From: Penicillus capitatus | Taxonomy: Eukaryota; Chlorophyta | DNA length: 64,000 nt | Assembly (NCBI GenBank): GCA_965649825.1 | Contig: OZ287700.1 | Span: forward strand, 806,001-870,000 | Direction: 5' to 3' | Shown here: piece by piece, positions 11,220 to 22,929 of the stretch | Numbering within the stretch: the first letter of the stretch is position 1 | Layout of the letters: each line of letters starts with the position of its first letter | Made by a program: the position numbers and the translations under genes | Notes under the pieces: generated by a model | What the model saw: only the letters and a program-made list of their open reading frames with translations | Told to the model about the DNA's origin: nothing | Database searches by the model: none

Positions 11220-12660
11220 TGCAGAACAGAGCACAATTAGCATGACATATCAAAATGAAAGATAGTCTTTGGGAACCTTAGATTCGCTGACGGAGGGAGA
11301 CATAATGTGAGATGTCATAAGCTTTGCAGACTGGATTATCGATGCAGATCTCTTGTGCATCAAGATGATACCTTGTCCTTCCTCTTCAGCAGAGATGTCT
11401 TCAGCCTTGTCTCGTTCCTGGAATGGCATTTGCTCTCAGTGCATGCGCCGTGTCTGATAAAATCTCGTTACCGTGCGAATGGTGACGTTGGATTGCCGAT
11501 CATTCTTTTCTGGATATCATCTCTGCGGAATGCATGAACATAATCCAAACCTCTCTTTTACCTGGTTCCAAATCTATGCACTCGATGATCATAAGAGGGC
11601 GTTACCGTACCTCGATGTTCCACATGACGGCTGTCTGGCCGATTCTCGTCACATTTATCTACACCTGCAATCTCTCCTTCGTATCCAGCATGCAACACGA
11701 AGCGAATCTGCTTTGTGTTTTCATGTCCTAAGAAAACCAAACCAATGATGCATTCATCCTTGTAAAAGGAGGAGGAACAACTCTTCAGAGAAGAGCCCAA
11801 GCCTGAGAAGTCACTCTGGACGAAAGACTCTCTGTCACATGGTCAGAGTATTGCTGCTTCTCTTCCTTTAAAGTCACACTTCTGACATGATTGTCTGACA
11901 ATCAGAAAACAAAGAAACTGTAGCTTACCATAAGAGTCTTGTCGCTGAAAGAGTTAGCTTTACACGTTGACATGCTCAGCTAAGAGCCTTTCGGTCAAGA
12001 ACGACCTCCATTCGTCGAAACTGATTCTCCCAACTGATGTCACTGCCGATGCAAATGGTCTCGAGAGTAGAAACTGACTGCGGTGCATGTAGACAGCTCT
12101 CTTCACTAGGCTATCCTTCCTCGCTCATACAGTAACTGTTTTCTGCAGAGCAGATCATGCTCGGTCGACATATCAAGGAGACAGGTGTGCTTCTGGAACC
12201 TTGGATTTGCTCACGGCTGCGGTATATCAAGAAGACATGCTTACGAGCTTAGGAGAATGAATTGTCGATCCAGATCTGTTGCGCATCGAGATGAAACTGT
12301 GCCGTTCTTCTTCGACAGAGATCTCGTCGGTCTTGTCTCACTCCTGGAGTGGAAATTGCTATCACTGTCATGTACTGTGCTTCGGATTCTCTTTGATGTC
12401 GGATATCGATCAATGATTTCTTTTCTGGTAATCACCTCTCCGGAATGCATAAGCGTGATCCAATCCCCTCTTATACCTGATTCCAAATGTGAGCTGTTGA
12501 TGATCATAAAAGGGCGTTACTGCACCTTACCGCTGTGCATAACGGCCGCCAAGCTGATTCTCACCACACTCATGTGTTGCTGCAATTTCTCCTTCGTATC
12601 CAGCATGTCTTGTAAATAGAATCTTGTCTGTGTTGTCTTACTCTAGGAAAGCTGAACCAA
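11220..12660. repeat. Tandemly duplicated module inside copy 1
   Basis: The stretch from 11220 to about 11900 (starting near GCAGAACAGAGCAC, passing TGCAGATCTCTTGTGCATCAAGATG) is repeated in diverged form from about 12150 to 12660 (GCAGAGCAGATCATGC, then CCAGATCTGTTGCGCATCGAGATG). The same module is present in copy 3 (34.8-35.7 kb) and in copy 4 (57.9-58.4 kb). Neither strand keeps an open frame through all versions, so it looks non-coding. Confidence 0.6.
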
Positions 12661-12839
12661 TGATGTATCCACCACCTTGCAGAGAGGGAAACTGATCGGC
12701 TTCTGCTCCAGAAACCGATTCGGCATGTCATTCACTGTGTCACACGACAGAACACTGTTCTCTCCCCCAGCCACTCTTGTAGAAACAGACAGATCCACAT
12801 CACTCGTCCCAGATCTTCCCAGAGAAGGGAGTCTTCCTC

Positions 12840-13140
12840 ACGCTTTGCATGTCAAATAAGCCAGTCCAGCTCAAGACCACCACATTGCAGAGTTCCAGAC
12901 ATCACAAGATCCTCTACGCCAGAAGCTATTCATCGCATCATCCACCTTCTCGCAGACGTATCACCACCTCATCTTCTGCTCCAGAAAGAACTCGGTCCAT
13001 CACATGGTCCACCACAGCAGAGTTCCGGACATCTCAAGATCCACTACCAACGCAACCAGTCCATCACATGGTCCACCACAGCAAAGACAGACATCATCAC
13101 ATCACCACCAGGAACTGAAAAACTCGAAGTCCACTGCTCC
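12840..13140. repeat. Low-order tandem repeats, minisatellite position of copy 1
   Basis: Phrases such as CATCACATGGTCCACCACAGC and GTTCCGGACATCTCAAGATCC recur at irregular spacing of roughly 65-70 nt. The equivalent position in copies 2, 3 and 4 holds arrays with other unit lengths (63, 65 and 28 nt). Confidence 0.55.
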
Positions 13141-13874
13141 AGAACGAGCCCACCGCACTATCCAAATCGCCAGAATCGGTTCCCTTGACAATCCGCCGCC
13201 ACAGAAAACAGAAATGACCACTAGAATGAACATCGCCACCACAATAAAGGCATGTGCCACCACCACATGAACCTCCACAGCTCAGAAGCACACCAGACCG
13301 CAATTAGTACTAATATGTACAAAGATCAATGTCGATCACCCAGCTAGAAGTGTCGCCAACACAAAACAGCAGCCATGTAAAAACTGAAAACAGAACAGAA
13401 CATGAATATCTATCTTGATCCGGTCCCTCAAGTGATCCAGATCCGATCGAAACGTGCACACGAAAGGAATAGGCGCTGCAGTCCCGTGCACGATGTTGAA
13501 AGAATACCGAGGGACGCTCCAATAGTGACAAAAAAACAGAAAACAGCAGAAAGCAGAACCCTAACTCCACAGTAAAAGAAAGAAAACTTTTTTTTTTCTT
13601 TTCGATTTTTCAGCCCCTCTCCCCAGAAAGAAAACAGCTTTTGAGAAGCCAATCAGATGAGGCTTCTTGTCCTAATCTCTGATAAAAACCTACACAGAAA
13701 GCAACGATAGAAAAGAGAAGAAAAAGAAGAACTAACTTACGCATTCGCCGGATAAGAAAAAAAGACGCTCCGGAATGGCAGATGTACTAACCTGCACACA
13801 CTCCCCCGAAAGAAAGTAAGGACGCGGAGGTATGCCCAGTCGACCCACGGAAAATACGAACGGGCGAGGGGGGA

Positions 13875-14911
13875 TTACAGGGGGCACCTCAACGAAAAGA
13901 GTGAGGTGCGCTGAGGGATAGGAGGAGGACAGGCGGGCAGAGAAAACTTCAGAGGTCGGGGAGGAATGAGGGGAGGAGGTGTCGCAGGGATACAAAACAC
14001 CTGCGGACGAGAAGGAAACAGATGATAAGGCAGGCTGGTATGCGGGGAAGGAGAGAGTGTGGGTTCGGGGGGTGGAGCGGCCGTCCATTCCATTGTTGGC
14101 GCAGAGCATGGTGGCTGCTGCGACGGCGGCGGTCCGGATGTCTGCGGCGGCGGCTGCGACGACGGTGGCGCAGATGTCTGTGGCTGTGGCGGCGGAGGTC
14201 CGGATGTCTGTGGCTGCGACGACGGTGGCGCAGATGACGATGGAGGACTGGCCTGCAAGACGAAACGGTCAGAAGAGTAGAGTCGTGTGTAGATAGGTGC
14301 AGCTTACCTCCGGGACGCCGTTGCCAGGTGACTGGCATGAAGCAAGGCGCCGTTGTCTTTCCTCGGCGGAAATTCGACGCGGGCGCCTGCTCATTGTCGT
14401 ATCCTGTCCGGTCTGGCCAAGAGGTGGGCCAAACCGGACAGAGGGCTCGTCCCTTGGCGTCATCTGCGCCGTCGATTGGGCCTTCAGAACCCAAAATAAC
14501 GCCTGCCTCTCGGCAGGCGGCAGCTCCTTGAACCCTCTAGGAGGGTTCTGCCCCATCACCTCCCGCAGGGTGATCTCAGAAAACCTGCAGAACACACAAA
14601 TACTCAGCATCTGCCGTGCTCGGCAACGTGTCTGTAGGCTGCGATGGGCAAAGAACAGAAAACGCGCGAAGAACCTAAAAACTGCCGCATGCCGAGCGAC
14701 CGGATGACCACAAGCTCTTCTTCTGCATCCGGCGTTCGCACATGGTAAGCGACGCGTACAGAAGGCGGTAGAGCAGGGAAGAGTCGACGCACAACTCAGT
14801 GGCCGTAACGCATGGCGGCGCAGGCATCGAAAGACGGAGAATTACTTACTCTTTGCCTGGGAAGGTGTACTTCGGGTCGTTCGCACAGGGTGTGGCCGTC
14901 TCGCAGTCCAT
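13875..14911 (-). CDS. Repeat-borne proline-rich protein, copy 1 (diverged member)
   Basis: Exon 1 (14850-14911) reads MDCETATPCANDPKYTFPGK. After a 265-nt intron (14585-14849) exon 2 (14308-14584) carries ELPPAERQALFWVLKAQ, VRFGPPLGQTGQDT and ERQRRLASCQSPGNG. A 55-nt intron (14253-14307) leads to a proline/serine/glutamine-rich exon 3 with repeated QTSGPPP units. Intron positions and phases match copies 2 and 4, and the PAER, RFG and GQTG motifs are kept although the remaining sequence has diverged widely, so I infer selection on the protein. The acidic DMDWE segment and last exon seen in copies 2 and 4 were not found; this one stops at 13875 (238 residues as modelled). Function unknown; no domain recognised. 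Confidence 0.6.
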
Positions 14912-17900
14912 CGTGGAAGAAAGCGCGCGCCTGAAACCGATAAAAGTTCCGCGGCAATCAGGGGAACCTCCTTTTGCCGCCTCGGTTGCGGATCAACGGT
15001 CGGAAGACGCGGAGGTTGGAATTCTCTGGCGTCGGGGATGGATGTTGTCCGCCGACTCGCCGCAGATGTCGTTCGCTGGAGAGTCTGGGCACGGATTCCT
15101 CTCAGACGGCGCCGTTTTCGGTCGATCTGGGCGCGCACAGAAGCCTTGCAGGTCCCGTCTGCCGCCGGACTGCAGACGTCCTCGTCTAGGTCGACCACTG
15201 GGCGTAGCCGGCGAGGCATGCGCGGCCCCTCGGAGAAAGACAGAGCAGCGGGGTCAGCAGTGTTCTCTCGTCTGCATGGATTGCGAAGAGCGTCGGGCAT
15301 GGAGAGTTGCCTGTCGAGCTGCGCACAGGCAGCTCTGCCATTGTGGACGTTGGCAGGTTCAGTTCTTTTGCCGAGAGCGGTCCCCTGGCGTGTGAGCAGT
15401 GAGAGAACCCGGAAAATCGCTGTCCTTTGAGTGATATTCTGAAAGATCCGAGCGGTCTGTGTCTTCGCAGGAAAGCAAAGCTGTCTGCGTGTGGTATGGA
15501 GCAGTTGTTTTCCTAGTGCTTTGCTCCGAAACAGTGTAGGCGGGGCACATGGTAGCGGACGAGTGACACGTGCACGAGAGTGTTCGACAGTACACTTACC
15601 TACTCAAGCTTCCGGAGGTGGAGCTCCGGAGTGGTGGCTGGCGCTGCACGGCCGACGACAAGTCAACATCGTTCCCGCAGCCGAGACAGCTAGATTTGCT
15701 GACATGGAGTGTCCTCTATGGCCAGGATCCGACGTCCTGAACAAGTTTTGCTATGCAGAGGAGCTCTATGGTGGGAATGATAGCTGAGTCGGTGTGCACA
15801 CGTCGGGTAGTTGCAGTTGGCACTTGTCTGTCCGAAGGAACCAGGGTGACATCGCAGCCACTCCGTTTGGGTCCGTGGAGAAATGGAGAGATGACAGACA
15901 GGAGGAGAGTGGAGAGAGATTATTGGTGGGTAGCATGATCATTTGTGTTACACACGTGGTTGTTTGAAGTACATGCGTATGTACAGAACGCCATTTAATA
16001 TCGCTGATACTCTTGCAGTTGGACAGAGGGTAGACAGCTCCTCGCAACACGATCTTCGATACTCACGATCTCCGTACACAGAGACTAAGAAACGGGATGA
16101 CGGAGTGACTTGCTCTGATCCTGATGCAGTGAAGGCATTTTGCTGAAGTGAGCTGGAACAAGCCAGTGGTGGTTCTCTGCGCAGGTCGTTGAAGCGAAGA
16201 GTCTGGGGGATTCAGTACGCGCAACCGTGGATTCCATGGACCGTTGACGAATTATCGCTCGCTTCTGTACGGCAAGGGCCAAGATGAACACAGGTTACAC
16301 TGGAAGGTGCGCGACGCGAGCTGTGGACTTGACGCTAAAAGGCAGCGTTTGCAGTCTCGGCGGACTGGAGATCGCTTTCGCAGCCACGGAGGCAACATCT
16401 TTGACACGGGAGTCGAGCCAAGAGCACACGGACTGCCTCCTCGCAGCGCAGACAGAAGACAGGTCTGCACAGTTCTAAAGGTTGGCTATGTCCATTACAC
16501 TGTCCGTTCTTGAAGCTCAAACCAGATTCGGCGACCAGACTTGTCGGCTCTGAGCATCCAACCAGTTCTATGAGGAGAGTGTGATCTCGGCATTGTCGAA
16601 GATCGGCATCCTTGTTCTGCGAGATCTCGTGCCTTCTTCATGGCCACCGAGGTAACTGGAAATGCGAATGCCAGATGCCGTGAATCGTCGAATACCTGAA
16701 CGGCCAACAGGTTTCGAAGCAGGCCTTACCTGGACATTGACCGAGAAAGGGCGGATGGATGGCAGTGGCAAGAAAGAGGGTGAGTGACAGTTTGCATGCC
16801 AGAACCGCCTGTGCTTAACGCTTGTGTGGCAATTGGCGTGTTAATTGATGAGTTCTCGTGGACGACCCTGTCAGACGCGTTCGTGACAAGCATTGGCCAC
16901 CACAGCTTTAATTGGATTCGAATACAAAGAATCGATCGAAGACGATTTCCTCAGATGTCGGGGTGCAGACCATCTGTAAAGATCTATCCTTGCCGACAGA
17001 CCTCTGTAGGCTAGATTCCGATAGACTCTTTTATACGTCACGCGATAATCCCGACCACTGAAGCCGCTCGAGAATCGGTTGGTGGAGAAGTCTCTCGATG
17101 ATTATCGCAGTCCATGCTCATTGTCCATCCTTTGGTTGTTCAGCAAATATCTCTGTAGATTTTGACGGTTTTAACGTTCCTGCTGAGTCTCCGTTCCGGA
17201 GTTGCATGAGATTCGGGACTGGCTATTAGAACACGATCAGAGTCTGATGGACAAACCACGACCAAAGAAGTCCGGACAGAAAACGGCTAACAAGGCATGC
17301 ATGGATCTGCAGATGTCCAAGCAGCACAGGTATAACCACTGACGAACAGAGAGGCAAAGGGCCATCAGTCAGTGTCCGTTCCGTGGCTGAAAGTCGTCTC
17401 TAAAAATGCAATGGTGTTGCCACCCAGAGGTTGCACATCACACACGGTATTCCGGTCATTGTCTGATGGGCTTTCGCGTTCTGGCCCACACACCTCCTCA
17501 GGGGAACGCACGTTAAGCACGTTACATGGATAAGAGTTTGAAGGAACTTAGAGGACTAGACTGGAGTCCAATAGTAACAGATGCTCTGCTGCAAGATGAG
17601 ATCCATCTCCGAACAGTGTGTGGATTTGACAGCTTTCGCTGAACGAAAATGATCGTTCTCAGCCTGTTTGATGCCATATCGCCGAAGACTGACGAAGACG
17701 ATTGGCATCTACTATTTCCTTTCGGCTGACGGGTTGCCAAATGACACAGCGCAGGAATGCCCAAGACTAATTCTTCGCTTTCTTCATTCGCTCTTCTCTT
17801 CGCTGAACCATTTACAGACTCCAATAGCTCTCTGACTAACTAGAAGGTCTTTGGTCAAGAACTGGTGTGTGTCGACGATTAACTCGGCAGCCAGGACATC

Positions 17901-20050
17901 TGTAATCTATCTGTTTGAGGCGTCTGGATCTCGTTAGGTCATATTGTGGCACACGTCGGCTGACCAGAGAAAACACCAAGCTTACTCGATCACATGACAA
18001 AAGAAGCTACTTTTTTTACAGAAGGGAATAGATGGTTACTAATGAACCGCATGTGTTGTGGCAGCTCCTGCACAACCATGATTGGCACCAAGCACACTCG
18101 TGAAGTGAGAGCATCGAGATCTATCCGCAGCTCATTCGCTCTTTCGACGCTAAACGAAGCCGATTACAAAGTCTAGACGAAATGAGAGTCGTTTTGGTGT
18201 CCACTGTTCTGCGACTGAGTGCAGGTCTTGCTGCCACCATTCTCAATTCCGTCGACCACGAACAGAGCACTTCAAGAGTGCAGCCCAACGATACCATAAT
18301 GCGGGAACACTGTGGGCAGCGTAGTCCAATCACCGTCAATTGCCGCTCCGGTGACGACTTTCTCAGTTTTCACGGATGTCCTCGCCAATCGAGAAAAAAG
18401 CGCCGTTACCTCGCGCCATAGCTCGCATTGGTATAGCGCTCTCCGGTTTCGCCTGCGAAGGGGAAAGAAGCGTCAACCAACGAGTCGTCACCAAACGACT
18501 GCCATCTGTCTTTTCGCAACTCACGGAAATGGATGCGTTTTACAGAACGCTTCCGTCTTGACTCAGAGGTGTGGTCACTTTACACTCCTTCTTTGAGAAT
18601 CGGGAATCGAGTATTGAGGCCGAAGCGACACCGTGCGTTTCCTGAACAATGCCGCAAATTTGGGCTTTTCAGGAGTAGAGAGATCAGCTAAACAGACCAG
18701 ACGTTCAAAGGGCACCCTTCTCATTCGACGGCACGAAAACGTCCGACGGGGTGGCGGATAGCGTAAATCCGGAAAGAAACACCGGCTTCTCCTCCCTGTC
18801 AGTGTACAGACATACTCGATACCCTCTTCGGAAGGAGGAGTTCGATGATTTTGCATCCATTACTGTATCCGAGGTCGTTTCCAGCCCGAGGACATGTATA
18901 CAGAGGCCTGCTGCAGGATTCCGGTTTGGCCCTGATCCGTCGCATCCCGTCTGACGCGCCGCCTCTTTCTGTTTTGTGGAAGGTTACAGCTCGGATCGTT
19001 GGTGTTTTCGTTACGTCGTTTTCTGATTCTTGTCTCACCAACCTCCATCTAACTCTTGATGCTAAACAGCGTCGGCAACTCCAGTGGAAGGATAGCTTAG
19101 ACTGGCAGGTCTCGACTTTCTTCGCCCGTCACTATCGACCTCTCTTGGGCCATGATGGCCACAGTCCGCGCAGACCGTGTGGATGGACGATTGTAAACAT
19201 CTGCTATGATGAACGACTCGTTGAGGGCAGTGCTTCTGGTAATCAAGAGTCAAGTCCAATATGCTGCTGCCCAATACCAACCATCTTTCCTGTACAGATT
19301 CCCAGATCTCAATGCCTAAGAGAACAGCAGGACGGATGACCGTATAATTTGTCTCAGCGGATGATGACCAATTCCGTCTTCGAAGTTCTCGAACCACGGT
19401 TTCGAGGCCACAGTTGTCTTAGTCTACTATCTTGTACAGCGTGTGCTGTTCTATTGAGATGTTCCGAGAACATTGCTTGGTCCTCGTCATCCAAAACGCA
19501 GTTTGGTGTGAGTCAGCCAGCTCGCTCGTAAAGCACTTGACGATCTATAAAGACTGAAGCTGAGGGCAGTGGATAGTATTGTCCTGCGTGTCACCCCGAG
19601 TCATCAACAGAAACCGCTTGTGTGGACTCGCCAGCAGATGGAGGAGATCTGGGTCTGTGCTTCGAGGTCGTCCGTTCTCTGCCAATGACCATTTGACTTG
19701 GCTTTATCTGTGCCGAAAATACCATCACTCCATCTAGTTGCCTCCTCTCTGTAGGATCCGTTATTCGACGGCAATGACACAACGGCCAAATTCGCGCCGA
19801 CAACCGAAGACAACTCTGGAGACTTCCGAACAGGTCCTGTAAGGCAAGAGATTCTCGCTGTTGTGTTGTCGCAAATCTCGCGCCCGGTGTATCTGAGTTC
19901 TTACCGCTTTTAGTGTCAAGCACACCATGTCCTTTTTTCCTGTAAACCACCATGCGGGAGAATGATCGTAAATCTCGAAGGTAAAAAGCACGTCCGTTCT
20001 CAGTGGAATCATGCCGAATGTGAATGGTCGTTATGAACGCAGCTGTATCC

Positions 20051-21299
20051 AACGTTTGATGATCTGTCGGACTCTACCAGAGCGGTCATTTCCCCAGGTG
20101 CCGAAGAAATAGCATTGCACATACGACGATGACGAGAGTAAGAGGAATTGTTAGAATGCGAACAACTCCTTCTCGAGTCCTTCACAGAATCCTTGACGTC
20201 GACTCTACGAGCCCTTCGTTCGTGACACCATGGGACAGCAGCAACGCCCCGAGAACTCGTCTAACATAGAACCGTATGAAACGCAGAAGTCTGAGACAGA
20301 TAGCTGCCGGCAGAGGGCGAAACTAAGAAATGCTACCATGACGTGAATGATTACGATGGAATGTCCACTGGACACTGCGGATTGAGAGCAGGCATAAAGA
20401 ACATGTTTCAGAATTCTGTCCACTGACATGCTAGCTTAAATACGCCAGTCGTAAGGGAGGGTGGGTGGTGGACGAGAGGATCGTAAGCTGTCGCTGCTGG
20501 CAAGAATGGAATGAGGCATCAGTAAGCATTCGACCGGCGAGAGTGTTGGCATCGTCACGCCTGGCTACGACTGAAAACCATTTCAGTGTCCATCTCTTTA
20601 TTCGCACCTTCTCACAAAGACAGACTCTATATTGCCATCCGCGTTTGATATGTTTCAGCTGTGGCCGTTTTGACATCTCTATAGCCCCTGCGGTCCGCTG
20701 AGCGTTATAGGCTGCTTCAATTATCGCGCCTGCGGCAAGGAACAAGTAGTTCAACACGCGGATCTCCTAACACGCATGCACAGATAGCCGTTTGTTTTCG
20801 TTTGGGGTTTGACAGAACACCGTCATCTGTGAGAGAGCAGCCTGTCTACAGGATAGAGAGATCTTTGCAAGTGCAATGAACACAGGAGACAGGAGTTCGC
20901 AGTTTCTCCAAGTGATCTCTACAGATTGCCAAAGTCATAATTCCACAGGATTAGATAATCCACTTCGACTGCCCTGTAAGCAGGGTAAGACAGAGGAAGG
21001 AGATTATACTATGTAAAACTCAATGTAAAACGCGCCAAGTTCATAATCATCGCAACAAAATGAAAACAATACTGACACGACCAAAGTGTTGTGCGACTCA
21101 AACGTTAAAAGTATCCCCTATAACGGTAAAGCTTTGTTAGAGGAGCGTTTTAGACGAAACTCCTTGCATGTCTCTTCCCAAGGTGCACAGAAATTAAACG
21201 ACATGAGCACATTATTCACGAAGTCTTGAAGAAACTCAAAAAAGCAAAAAACGTCACGGAATCTCTCATGTACTAAACTCCAAATGGCTGTCCTCTGAG
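20051..21299. other. No recognisable gene between copies 1 and 2
   Basis: Short open frames only, on both strands, with no motif and no convincing splice partners. The boundary positions with the flanking repeat copies are approximate. Confidence 0.4.
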
Positions 21300-21514
21300 C
21301 ATCATCACTGGTGCCGTGAGTAGTCTCTCCTATGACACGAGATCAGCATTTACCATTTGGAGGAAAGTGAGCTTACTGATGGAAACGGATTAGATCACTG
21401 CAACCAAGGCCTGTGCTAGTCGCACGCTGATCTGGCATCCGCATAGGGAGTGTGGGAGAGTTTTGTGGGTGAGTGGGCCAGATCGTCTCCAGTGTGGCTT
21501 TCGGACCCGACGCG

Positions 21515-21981
21515 CTACGCGGACATGCAGTTAGATGGTCCAAAAAGGGACCGATGATGATGAAGAACAAGACAAGAAGGTCGACAAATGCAAATGCAAA
21601 GAAAGAGGAGGAAGGCAGAACACACAGGAAATCTTCTGAGACAGTGATGATAAGGCCATTCACTCGAAAAAACAAAAAGAAAGCACAGTGAGAACACAGA
21701 CTACTTAGGGGCAACGGAGCAAGCGAGAAGTAAAGGTAAGCAAAAGGCAAGAAAAGACACGGCATGAAAAGGTATGGAACAACTAGTCGAGCGATTGCAA
21801 AATAAAAGACATCAACGAAACTTAAGAAAGTCACAGAACAGAATATTCATAGCTCAAGGACAGGGAAACAGCGAATAAAGAAAAGGCTCCGTTGCCGGGG
21901 ACGATGAAAACGGGCATCCAGGGATAAGAGAGAGAAAAGGGACAGAAGAGACGGCCTGGATGCCGATCCGAAAGCCATCAC
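21515..21981 (-). repeat. Introner-like intron II, copy 2
   Basis: 467-nt counterpart of intron II in copy 1, with the same GTGATGG donor, GGCATCCAGG inverted repeat and GGTCCCTTTTTGGACC palindrome; its acceptor reads CCGCGTAG instead of CCGCGCAG, which still ends in AG. An in-frame TAA lies in the exon just before the donor. Confidence 0.58.
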
Positions 21982-22388
21982 CGAAGATCTTATCCAGCCA
22001 CACTCTGGGTCTTTGCCACTCCCTTGCGGATGTCCAGCCGATCTTCTTCTATCCAGTTCTTGCGTGCCCGACCACCCCCCTGATCACATCGATGAGCCAA
22101 ATGCAAACACAAATCTCTAGATCGGATTACCTCTCTGGCAAATGTTATAAGAGATCGTTGTCTGTAGACATCTCTTCTGGACATGTCATCATTAACCCCA
22201 TCTAGAATAGAAAAGTGAGGTGTGACATTTGAGTGGCATAAGGACATACTTGTGGCGAGCGGCGCCGCGCGATGCAACCTGGCAGAGTACCAGTGACCTC
22301 TCCCAAAAAGCACCCCTGGGAAGAGTGAGAACTCCCAGTGTGATCGGTGAATCATCCGTCTCAGAAATCGTCCAATGGATTCGCCGCG

Positions 22389-22929
22389 CTGCGCGGACAT
22401 GCAAATAAGAGGTCCAAAAAGGGACCAGGTACACACAGTAAATGAAAAAGTTAGGAAAAGCAGAGAAACAGAAAGACAGCAAGAGAAACAGTGTAGAAGA
22501 AACATTACAGCAACACTTGCAAGACACAGTTGAAAACATAACAAGGAAAGGAAAAGCCAAAAACATGCAATGAGGGACAACGGAATCGTCGACAGGTACA
22601 AAAAAGTGAACACAATCATTGAGTAGAAGAGGCAGATGGAGGAAGAGGCAATGATGACATGCCAGGCATACAGGAAAATACCACAAAACACAGAAGGAGG
22701 TCTAGCAAGGTGGAAAATCTCGAGACAGAAAACAATGGAAAAGGAGCTTATCATCAAGTGCGAGCTCAGAAATGAACATCATTCAAATGCAGGAAAATCA
22801 GAAAAAAACACAAAGAGAAAGCACAAATGCCGATTCCGTTGCCCAGATCGAAGAAGACGGGCATCCAGGGGAGAAGAGAGATAAAAAGGAACAGAAGAGA
22901 CGGCCCTGGATGCCATCCAAAGGACTTAC
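22389..22929 (-). repeat. Introner-like intron I, copy 2
   Basis: 541-nt counterpart of intron I. Both ends, including the GTAAGTCC donor, the two inverted repeats and the TGTCCGCGCAG acceptor, are kept, while the T-rich middle is about 160 nt longer than in copy 1. Confidence 0.58.

Larger units (their letters stand above)
7750..20050 (-). repeat. Composite repeat, copy 1
   Basis: By eye this segment matches the other copies block by block: 7.76-9.33 kb with 21.3-23.05 and 54.3-56.0; 9.4-11.1 with 33.45-34.6 and 56.05-57.7; 11.2-12.66 with 34.8-35.7 and 57.9-58.4; 12.7-13.3 with 25.5-26.3, 35.7-36.5 and 58.4-59.2; the proline-rich gene; then parts of 15.4-20.05 with 28.9-30.7, 40.0-40.6 and 62.2-64.0. 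Strand is given as that of the proline-rich gene. Identity varies from about 70 to over 90 percent by visual estimate. No terminal repeats or target duplications were found, and the ends are approximate. From 15.4 to 20.05 kb I see no gene. Confidence 0.7.

Noticed and set aside
14022-14280. Gly/Arg-rich plus-strand frames opposite the proline-rich exons
   Set aside because: Antisense shadows of the GC-rich proline/glutamine coding repeats.
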